A stretch of DNA of 64,000 nt from Nansenia antarctica (taxonomy: Eukaryota > Chordata > Actinopteri > Argentiniformes > Microstomatidae): NCBI GenBank assembly GCA_963989245.1, contig OZ022342.1, forward strand, positions 47,470,410 through 47,534,409, in the 5' to 3' direction. The position numbers and the translations under genes were made by a program. The number at the start of each line of letters is the position of its first letter. The first letter of the stretch is position 1. The notes beneath the pieces are model-generated. The model did not search any database, was not told the origin of the DNA, and saw nothing but the letters and a program-made list of their open reading frames with translations. Positions 42,541 to 52,726 of this stretch are shown piece after piece.

Positions 42541-43365
42541 GTCAAGAGGTGGGAGAGAAGAGCGTGAGATTTGCCCCTGTGCTCTCCTTTTTATGTCATA
42601 TGCAAATATCTACCCCAGACCACGGCCTATCACCTTCACTAGAGATGGTCAAGGGGTGAAAAGGGGAGAGCCCAATATGATGTCACCTGGCCTTAAGTCA
42701 GGGGGCAGGTCACAGACCACAAGAGCCATTCCACAACACTCCCCCACAGACAGGCCCATATCATATACAATCCATGCATGTGTGTGTGTTTAAGTAGAAA
42801 TATACTACACTAGAAACAATTTATCACTCAGCAAAGGCTAACAACATGTTAACGTAATTATGCTAAGCTAACCGCTAGCCGCGATTAGCTCTACAGTCAA
42901 ATATAACATACTACAACGAGTAGATGTAGCTTATAAACAAACACCAGACATATGTATTTACCTCTGGTAGCTTCAATGTGCACCAACATCCAAAAGAATA
43001 ACTGTTCGTTGATTCCCGAATTGTTAATACACACAGCATACACAAGACTTACTTCCTCGACGATGTCCTCAAACATTCTGACACGTTACTTAGTGCAACC
43101 TAACGCTATTAGTACAAAGTCCCGCCCCCTCTCTCTCAGCATACATTACAGTTGGCTAGCTCTTCCCGATGGACCAATGAAATAAAGAAATGAATGAATG
43201 ACATATAACCAATGAGCGAACTCACATTAGAGCTTGTAAACAAGTACACATTATAAACGTATAACAATGTTAATAACCGTGTACATAACCATGAAATGAT
43301 GCTTATTTATTAAATGGACTTATTTATTGAAATGCTCATAGCTCACTTTAGTAGCTGGGCTACAT
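42541..43365. other. left flank of the PABP array, no gene seen
   Basis: Unique-looking DNA up to the (CTAT)n tract at 43366-43380, where homology to the other array units begins. The DNA left of that tract differs from what precedes (CTAT)n in units 2-5. Confidence 0.5.
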
Positions 43366-43380
43366 ATCTATCTATCTATC

Positions 43381-43604
43381 ATAAGAAATGCATTGCTTCT
43401 TTAGGGTCTTTGATGAAAACAGTGCTTCTGATATATATAGTATATATGTGCAAAATACTTTTCTCCTCCGAATATCTATTCCCTCCATACTGTATGTGGT
43501 TCAGAGTGCACCAAATAAGTCTCCTAGCGAAGGTCTCCTGAACCCCAACATGGGAGAAAAACCCAAACTCTGTACAACATACACTGCTGGCTACAGCCCT
43601 TCAG
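43381..43604 (+). promoter_or_regulatory. candidate promoter and non-coding first exon of the PABP units
   Basis: A TATA-like stretch (gatatatatagtatatatg, about 43428-43447) is followed by about 150 conserved bases ending cccttcag/gtaaca, a plausible donor at 43605. The same donor occurs at 49074, 52439, 57212 and 61713. The ATG 43893 has an in-frame TAA shortly upstream, so this segment can only be 5' UTR. Where the acceptor lies is unclear. Confidence 0.35.
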
Positions 43605-43892
43605 GTAACAATGAGTAGTTAACATATTTGCATATAGAAATGTAGATATAACATCAAGGATTTCTATGGTTACATAGAAACAGTTCACAGTTGAGAATGT
43701 GATGATGTAACAAACGAGGACCACCACAACTGGGGTTCTAGAACCAGTTCTAGTGTAAACAACAGTGTTATCATTTAAATGACCTGCAATTCCTCTGCAT
43801 AGAGCACACATTTGATTATTATCAAGAATATCCAAAGCTAAAATATTAACACAAATATTAGGGTTAGGAGAAGTTTTCTAACATAACTAAAT

Positions 43893-46800
43893 ATGGCCTG
43901 TATGTTGTATGTTGGAGATCTCCACCAGGATACCACTGAGACAATGTTGGATGAGAAATTCAGCTCCGCAGGTGCAACTACCATCCGAGTGTGCAGGGAC
44001 AAGATCACCCAACGATCCTTGGGGTATGCCTATGTCAACTTTCAACAGCACGCTGATGCAGAGCTTGCTCTGGAAACGATTAACTTTGATGACCTCCAAG
44101 GAAGACCTATGCGCATCATGTGGTTTCAGCTTGACCCTTCACTGAGGAAGAGTGGGGTAGGCAATGTTTTCCTCAAGAACTTGGAGGAATCTATTGACAG
44201 CCAGGCCCTCTACGACACGTTTTCTACATTTGGAAAGGTCCTTTCTTGTAAGGTGGTTTGTGATGAGAATGGCCAATCTAAAGGCCATGCCAATGTGCAA
44301 TATGAGTGCCAGGAGGCTGCTGAGAGAGCCATTAAGAGGCTGAATGGCATGCTGTTCAATGACAAACCAGTGTTTATTGGACACTTCAAATCTAACAAAG
44401 AACGAGAGGCTGAACATGGAGCCAGGGCCAGAGAGTTCACCAATGTGTACATAAAAAACCATGGCAAGGATATGGATGACCAAAAACTGAAGGAAACGTT
44501 TGAAATACATGGACCAACCCAGAGAGTCCGGGTCATGACTGATGTCAAGGGTCAGTCCAGGGGTTTCGGTTTTGTTTGCTTCGAAAGGCATGAGGACGCC
44601 CAGAAGGCTGTCGACGACATGAATGGTCAGAACATCGACGGGAGAAAGGTCTACGTGGGCCGTGCCCAGAAGAGAAGAGAGCGCCAGACCGCGCTGAAGC
44701 ACCGGTTTGAACACATGAAGCATGAGCGTATGACCAGATACCAGGTTTGTGGCCTCCAGTTCTCTGATACTAACACAGAAGTTGATACTATTTACACATA
44801 GTTATTGTTGATGTATTTGAGGTATGAAAAACATCTCACTAAACAGGTTTTTTCGCTTACCAGGGTGTCAATCTGTACGTGAAGAACCTGGATGATGGCT
44901 GGGACGATGAGCGTCTGCACCGAGCGTTCTCCTCCTTCGGAACGATCACCAGTGCGAAGGTGATGATGGAAGGTCAACGCAGCAAGGGCTTCGGCTTCGT
45001 GCGCTTCTCCTCCCCCGAGGACGCCACCAAGGCCATGACTGAGATGAACGGCCGCGTCGTGGCCAACAAGCCGTTGTATGTGGCCCTGGCCCGGAGCAGG
45101 AAGGACCGGCAAGCACACCAACAGGCGTTTATCACAGAAGAGTACAGTGTCTGCGGCATGCCCGACCTAGTCATCGACCCCTACCAGCCTGCTCCACCGT
45201 CTGGATACGTCATGGCTCCCGTTCCACAGCCCCAGACCTGTGGTGGTACTACCTACTACCTCACCAACCAGCTGGATCAACTGAGACCTCCTCCTGGCTG
45301 GGCCACCCAGAGTGTGCAACCTCAGTACTTCCAGAACATGCCCTCCTACATCATGCCTCACTACCCACAGCAGCACATGGCTCCTCCCCAGCTCCAGTTC
45401 CCCATGCAGCAGCAGCAGCCTGCTTCGCTGACTGCCTCCATGCTGGCCGCCACTCCTGAGGAGCGGAAACAGTTGCTGGGTGAGTCTACTTTACGATCTT
45501 TAGATCCCCCATTAGCTATACTGTATAATAACTGTTACTGATTTGTTTGATTCTCCATCCCTCCAGGTGAGCATCTCTTCCAACTTATCAAGAAAACTCA
45601 CCCCAGTCAAGCTGCCAAGGTCACAGGGATGCTGCTGGAGATGGACAACGAAGAACTTCTCTACATGCTGGAGGCTCCAGAGTTCCTGAGCTCCAAGGTG
45701 GATGCAGCGGTCGCTGCGCTGCAGGCACACTGGTCCCAGGTCCCCATGCAGCAGCAGCAGCCTGCTTCGCTGACTGCCTCCATGCTGGCCGCCACTCCTC
45801 CTGAGGAGCGGAAACAGCTGCTGGGTGAGTCTACTTTACGATCTTTAGATCCCCCATTAGCTATACTGTATAATAACTGTTACTGATTTGTTTGATTCTC
45901 CATCCCTCCAGGTGAGCATCTCTTCCAACTTATCAAGGAAACTCACCCCAGTCTAGCTGCCAAGGTCACAGGGATGCTGCTGGAGATGGACAACGAAGAA
46001 CTTCTCTACATGCTGGAGGCTCCAGAGTTCCTGAGCTCCAAGGTGGATGCAGCGGTCGCTGCGCTGCAGGCACACTGGTCCCAGGTCCCCATGCAGCAGC
46101 AGCAGCCTGCTTCGCTGACTGCCTCCATGCTGGCCGCCACTCCTCCTGAGGAGCGGAAACAGCTGCTGGGTGAGTCTACTTTACGATCTTTAGATCCCCC
46201 ATTAGCTATACTGTATAATAACTGTTACTGATTTGTTTGATTCTCCATCCCTCCAGGTGAGCATCTCTTCCAACTTATCAAGGAAACTCACCCCAGTCTA
46301 GCTGCCAAGGTCACAGGGATGCTGCTGGAGATGGACAACGAAGAACTTCTCTACATGCTGGAGGCTCCAGAGTTCCTGAGCTCCAAGGTGGATGCAGCGG
46401 TCGCTGCGCTGCAGGCACACTGGTCCCAGGTCCCCATGCAGCAGCAGCAGCAGCCTGCTTCGCTGACTGCCTCCATGCTGGCCGCCACTCCTCCTGAGGA
46501 GTGGAAACAGCTGCTGGGTGAGTCTACTTTACGATCTTTAGATCCCCCATTAGCTATACTGTATAATAACTGTTACTGATTTGTTTGATTCTCCATCCCT
46601 CCAGGTGAGCATCTCTTCCAACTTATCAAGGAAACTCACCCCAGTCTAGCTGCCAAGGTCACAGGGATGCTGCTGGAGATGGACAACGAAGAACTTCTCT
46701 ACATGCTGGAGGCTCCAGAGTTCCTGAGCTCCAAGGTGGATGCAGCGGTCGCTGCGCTGCAGGCACACTGGTCCCAGGTCCCCATGCAGCAGCAGCAGTA

Positions 46801-47919
46801 GCAGCCTGCTTCGCTGACTGCCTCCATGCTGGCCGCCACTCCTCCTGAGGAGCGGAAACAGCTGCTGGGTGAGTCTACTTTACGATCTTTAGATCCCCCA
46901 TTAGCTATACTGTATAATAACTGTTACTGATTTGTTTGATTCTCCATCCCTCCAGGTGAGCATCTCTTCCAACTTATCAAGGAAACTCACCCCAGTCTAG
47001 CTGCCAAGGTCACAGGGATGCTGCTGGAGATGGACAACGAAGAACTTCTCTACATGCTGGAGGCTCCAGAGTTCCTGAGCTCCAAGGTGGATCCAGCGGT
47101 CGCTGCGCTGCAGGCACACTGGTCCCAGGTCCCCATGCAGCAGCAGCAGCCTGCTTCGCTGACTGCCTCCATGCTGGCCGCCACTCCTCCTGAGGAGCGG
47201 AAACAGCTGCTGGGTGAGTCTACTTTACGATCTTTAGATCCCCCATTAGCTATACTGTATAATAACTGTTACTGATTTGTTTGATTCTCCATCCGTCCAG
47301 GTGAGCATCTCTTCCAACTTATCAAGGAAACTCACCCAGTCTAGCTGCCAAGGTCACAGGGATGCTGCTGGAGATGGACAACGAAGAACTTCTCTACATG
47401 CTGGAGGCTCCAGAGTTCCTGAGCTCCAAGGTGGATGCAGCGGTCGCTGCGCTGCAGGCACACTGGTCCCAGGTCCCCATGCAGCAGCAGCAGCAGCCTG
47501 CTTCGCTGACTGCCTCCATGCTGGCCGCCACTCCTCCTGAGGAGCAGAAACAGCTGCTGGGTGAGTCTACTTTACGATCTTTAGATCCCCCATTAGCTAT
47601 ACTGTATAATAACTGTTACTGATTTGTTTGATTCTCCATCCCTCCAGGTGAGCATCTCTTCCAACTTATCAAGGAAACTCACCCCAGTCTAGCTGCCAAG
47701 GTCACAGGGATGCTGCTGGAGATGGACAACGAAGAACTTCTCTACATGCTGGAGGCTCCAGAGTTCCTGAGCTCCAAGGTGGATGCAGCGGTCGCTGCGC
47801 TGCAGGCACACTGGGCTAAGGGCTGCACAGAAGTCTGTCCCCCAACCAGCTTGAGTTCAATGAGACTAAGACAAGGGATGGAAATCCAGACATTTAAAAC
47901 CTACTCCTACAACATTTAA
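43893..47919 (+). CDS. PABP paralogue A, seven MLLE exons, frame stops in the fourth
   Basis: Cytoplasmic poly(A)-binding protein: four RRMs bind mRNA poly(A) tails and the C-terminal MLLE recruits PAM2-motif partners (PAIPs, eRF3, deadenylation factors). Exons: 43893-44744 (RRM1-3), 44864-45479 (RRM4, linker, first MLLE helix), then MLLE exons 45567-45824, 45912-46169, 46257-46517, 46605-46868, 46956-47213, 47301-47560 and 47648-47919. A CAG codon became TAG at 46799-46801, after the fourth MLLE core, giving a predicted 813-aa protein. Further lesions: one C lost near 47336 (stop follows), and the terminal TGA changed to TGT, extending the tail to 47919. In RRM2 the RNP1 motif reads SKGHANVQY (Asn where B-E have Tyr). 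Exon 2 lacks one proline codon. A is degenerating, or makes a four-MLLE protein with a weakened RRM2. Confidence 0.8.
45567..47919 (+). repeat. MLLE-exon tandem array in gene A, seven copies
   Basis: Period 344-351 bp: exon of 258-264 bp (260 in the frameshifted copy) plus an 87-bp intron starting gtgagtctactttacg and ending ccatccctccag. Length changes are multiples of three within the CAG run, except the 1-bp loss in copy 6. Copy 3 has EEWKQ instead of EERKQ. Confidence 0.95.
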
Positions 47920-48814
47920 ACATATTTTAACATAGAACAGCTTTTGCTATATTTTTAAATATTACAGTATTAATAAATTATTTCATTACCAAATGAACAA
48001 AATGTACTCTGCTATGTCTGAGTGTCCTTTACTGTGTCAGTGATCAGAATATCAACAGTGTGGTCCTGTAGAGAGAGACTTGATAGCTCTGCATTTTGGA
48101 TTGTACATTTTGGAAAGTCATTAAATACCGCTGACTGTGATCAATTCTCAAACTATCTTCAGAGGCCAATACATCTCTGTGCTTCTAGATCTGGGCCAAA
48201 CAATAACATTTGAGATCAGCAAGATTTGTTTACCTCTATTTGATTAATCTCATTTTGGAAAACTAAGTAAGAGCTTTTATTCAAGTGCAGTGGGTTCATT
48301 TATTATACAGTATACAATCGTTCAATCATTTGTTATACACTATTTAAAAATCCATTCTGTTTGCAACATAGGACTTTGATTTCACTAACTAGTCGTTTCA
48401 TTTACTACACATTATTGAAAAGGGATCGCTATTCTGTAGCCGTCATCAAACATCAAAACATCTCTGTGTTTATAGATCTGGGAACAAACAATACGATTTG
48501 AAACTAGGGATGTACCTGAATACGAAAATGGCATTCAGAAAAGCATAAATAATGCAATACACATACAGTTTCTAGTTGCTCATTATTATTCTGAAAAAAT
48601 TTCAATATTGACATCAACGCAATCAGTCATTATGTTTCTTAAATCAATTCATATAATTGTGGATGGCCACAAGATAAAAATGCCCATTATGTTTGCGATA
48701 TATGAGTTTGATTTCACTAACTAGTCATTTAATTCACTACACATTATTGACAGAGTCAGCGCAGAGCAGGCAGCGAGAACAAATTCCACCGGCTTTGGTC
48801 GTGTGACTAATAAA

Positions 48815-48847
<33 letters not shown>
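47920..48847. other. 3' region of unit 1 and spacer
   Basis: A polyadenylation-like aataaa lies at about 47972. The rest is AT-rich spacer conserved in all units, ending in gtgactaataaa(ctat)n, itself like the tail of a retroelement. No gene seen. Confidence 0.6.
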
Positions 48848-49361
48848 ATAAGAAATGCATTGCTTCTTTAGGGTCTTTGATGAAAACAGTGCTTCTGATA
48901 TATATATAGTATATATGTGCAAAATACTTTTCTCCTCCGAATATCTATTCCCTCCATACTGTATGTGGATCAGAGTGCACCAAATACATCTCCTAGCGAA
49001 GGTCTCCTGAACCCCAACATGGGAGAAAAACCCAAACTCTGTACAACATACACTGCTGGCTACAGCCCTTCAGGTAACAATGAGTAGTTAACATATTTGC
49101 ATATAGAAATGCAGATATAACATCAAGGATTTATATGGTTACATAGAAACAGTTCACAGTTGAGAATGTGATGATGTAACAAACGAGGACCACCACAACT
49201 GGGGTTCTAGAACCAGTTCTAGTGTAAACAACTGTGTTATCATTTAAATGACCTACAATTCCTCTGCATAGAGCACACATTTGATTATTATCAAGAATAT
49301 CCAAAGCTAAAATATTAACACAAATATTAGGGTTAGGAGAAGTTTTCTAACATAACTAAAT

Positions 49362-51213
49362 ATGGCCTGTATGTTGTATGTTGGAGATCTCCACCAGGAT
49401 ACCACTGAGACAATGTTGGATGAGAAATTCAGCTCTGCAGGTGCAACTACCATCCGAGTGTGCAGGGACAAGATCACCCAACGATCCTTGGGGTATGCCT
49501 ATGTCAACTTTCAACAGCACGCTGATGCAGAGCTTGCTCTGGAAACGATGAACTTTGATGACCTCCAAGGAAGACCTATGCGCATCATGTGGTTTCAGCT
49601 TGACCCTTCACTGAGGAAGAGTGGGGTAGGCAATGTTTTCCTCAAGAACTTGTAAGGAATCTATTGACAGCCAGGCCCTCTACAACACGTTTTCTACATT
49701 TGGAAAGGTCCTTTCCTGTAAGGTGGTTTGTGATGAGAATGGCCAATCTAAAGGCCATGCCTATGTGCAATATGAGTGCCAGGAGGCTGCTGAGAGAGCC
49801 ATTAAGAGGCTGAATGGCATGCTGTTCAATGACAAACCAGTGTTTATTGGACACTTCAAATCTAACAAAGAACGAGAGGCTGAACATGGAGCCAGGGCCA
49901 GAGAGTTCACCAATGTGTACATAAAAAACCATGGCAAGGATATGGATGACCAAAAACTGAAGGAAAAGTTTGAAATATATGGACCAACCCTGAGAGTCCA
50001 GGTCATGACTGATGTCAAGGGTCAGTCCAGGGGTTTCGGTTTTGTTTGCTTCGAAAGGCATGAGGACGCCCAGAAGGCTGTCGACGACATGAATGGTCAG
50101 AACATCGACGGGAGAAAGGTCTATGTGGGCCGTGCCCAGAAGAGAAGAGAGCGCCAGACCGCGCTGAAGCACCGGTTTGAACACATGAAGCATGAGCGTA
50201 TGACCAGATACCAGGTTTGTGGCCTCCAGTTCTCTGATACTAACACAGAAGTTGATACTATTTACACATAGTTATTGTTGATGTATTTGAGGTATGAAAA
50301 ACATCTCACTAAACAGGTTTTTTCGCTTACCAGGGTGTCAATCTGTACGTGAAGAACCTGGATGATGGCTGGGACGATGAGCGTCTGCACCGAGCGTTCT
50401 CCTCCTTCGGAACGATCACCAGTGCGAAGGTGATGATGGAAGGTCAACGCAGCAAGGGCTTCGGCTTCGTGCGCTTCTCCTCCCCCGAGGACGCCACCAA
50501 GGCCATGACTGAGATGAACCGCCGCGTCGTGGCCAACAAGCCGTTGTATGTGGCCATGGCCCGGAGCAGGAAGGACCGCCAAGCACACCAACAGGCGTTT
50601 ATCACAGAAGAGTACAGTGTCTGCGGCATGCCCGACCTAGTCATCGACCCCTACCAGCCTGCTCCACCGTCTGGATACGTCATGGCTCCCATTCCACAGC
50701 CCCAGACCTGTGGTGGTACTACCTACTACCTCACCAACCAGCTGGATCAACTGAGACCTCCTCCTGGCTGGGCCACCCAGAGTGTGCAACCTCAGTACTT
50801 CCAGAACATGCCCTCCTACATCATGCCTCAATACCCACAGCAGCACATGGCTCCTCCCCAGCTCCAGGTCCCAGGCTTCGCTGACTGCCTCCATGCTGGC
50901 CGCCACTCCTCCTGAGGAGCGGAAACAGCTGCTGGGTGAGTCTACTTTACGATCTTTAGATCCCCCATTAGCTATACTGTATAATAACTGTTACTGATTT
51001 GTTTGATTCTCCATCCCTCCAGGTGAGCATCTCTTCCAACTTATCAAGGAAACTCACCCCAGTCTAGCTGCCAAGGTCACAGGGATGCAGCTGGAGATGG
51101 ACAACGAAGAACTTCTCTACATGCTGGAGGCTCCAGAGTTCCTGAGCTCCAAGGTGGATGCAGCGGTCGCTGCGCTGCAGGCACACTGGGCTAAGGGCTG
51201 CACAGAAGTCTGA
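49362..51213 (+). pseudogene. PABP paralogue B, broken, one MLLE exon
   Basis: Exons by homology: 49362-50214, 50334-50935 and 51023-51213. Exon 1 is 853 bases, one more than its paralogues: after NVFLKNL the codons for EES become taagga, so translation stops at 49653-49655, right after RRM1. In exon 2 the CAG run and its neighbours are deleted (602 bases, where 619-625 is usual), shifting the frame into GFADCLHAGRHSS and a stop. The MLLE core reads KVTGMQLEMDN, with Gln replacing a leucine of the signature GMLLE. The 5' lesion leaves a 212-codon frame from 49633 covering RRM2-3, but nothing suggests it is used. Most likely a pseudogene. Confidence 0.85.
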
Positions 51214-52214
51214 CCCCCAACCAGCTTGAGTTCAATGAGACTAAGACAAGGGATGGAAATCCAGACATTTAAAACCTACTCCTACAACATTTAAAAATAT
51301 TTTAACATAGAACAGCTTTTGCTATATTTTTTAATATTACAGTATTAATAAATTATTTCATTACCAAATGAACAAAATGTACTCTGCTATGTCTGAGTGT
51401 CCTTTACTGTGTCAGTGATCAGAATATCAACAGTGTGGTCCTGTAGAGAGAGACTTGATAGCTCTGCATTTTGGATTGTACATTTTGGAAAGTCATTAAA
51501 TACCGCTGACTGTGATCAATTCTCAAACTATCTTCAGAGGCCAATACATCTCTGTGCTTCTAGATCTGGGCCAAACAATAACATTTGAGATCAGCAAGAT
51601 TTGTTTACCTCTATTTGATTAATCTCATTTTGGAAAACTAAGTAAGAGCTTTTATTCAAGTGCAGTGGGTTCATTTATTATACAGTATACAATCGTTCAA
51701 TCATTTGTTATACACTATTAAAAAATCCATTCTGTTTGCAACATAGGACTTTGATTTCACTAACTAGTCGTTTCATTAACTACACATTATTGAAAAGGGA
51801 TCGCTATTCTGTAGCCGTCATCAAACATCAAAACATCTCTGTGTTTATAGATCTGGGAACAAACAATACGATTTGAAACTAGGGATGTACCTGAATACGA
51901 AAATGTCATTCAGAAAAGCATAAATAATGCAATACACATACAGTTTCTAGTTGCTCATTATTATTCAGAAAAAATGTCAATATTGACATCAACGCAATCA
52001 GTCATTATGTTTCTTAAATCAATTAATATAATTGTGGATGGCCACAAGATAAAAATGCCCATTATGTTTGCGATATATGAGTTTGATTTCACTAACTAGT
52101 CATTTAATTCACTACACATTATTGACAGAGTCAGCGCAGAGCAGGCAGCGAGAACAAATTCCACCGGCTTTGGTCGTGTGACTAATAAACTATCTATCTA
52201 TCTATCTATCTATC
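51214..52214. other. 3' region of unit 2 and spacer
   Basis: Same spacer as in unit 1, with aataaa at about 51352 and the (CTAT)n end. No gene seen. Confidence 0.6.
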
Positions 52215-52726
52215 ATAAGAAATGCATTGCTTCTTTAGGGTCTTTGATGAAAACAGTGCTTCTGATATATATAGTATATATGTGCAAAATACTTTTCTCC
52301 TCCGAATATCTATTCCCTCCATACTGTATGTGGTTCAGAGTGCACCAAATACATCTCCTAGCGAAGGTCTCCTGAACCCCAACATGGGAGAAAAACCCAA
52401 ACTCTGTACAACATACACTGCTGGCTACAGCCCTTCAGGTAACAATGAGTAGTTAACATATTTGCATATAGAAATGCAGATATAACATCAAGGATTTATA
52501 TGGTTACATAGAAACAGTTCACAGTTGAGAATGTGATGATGTAACAAACGAGGACCACCACAACTGGGGTTCTAGAACCAGTTCTAGTGTAAACAACTGT
52601 GTTATCATTTAAATGACTTGCAATTCCTCTGCATAGAGCACACATTTGATTATTCTCAAGAATATCCAAAGCTAAAATATTAACACAAATATTAGGGTTA
52701 GGAGAAGTTTTCTAACATAACTAAAT

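Noticed and set aside
43388..43618. 76-codon frame at the start of each unit as a separate protein or N-terminal extension of PABP
   Set aside because: It overlaps a donor-like site and cannot join in frame to the PABP ATG because of a TAA just upstream of that ATG; 5' UTR is more likely.
44139..44723. Antisense frame of 194 codons over PABP exon 1, repeated in every unit
   Set aside because: Shadow of the RRM coding strand; it recurs only because the units are duplicates, with no promoter or domain of its own.
44792..45121. Antisense frame of 109 codons over RRM4
   Set aside because: Shadow frame of the GC-rich RRM4 exon.
48022..48213. 63-codon frame conserved in the spacers of the units
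   Set aside because: Conservation follows from recent duplication of the whole unit; no splice sites, Kozak context or known domain.
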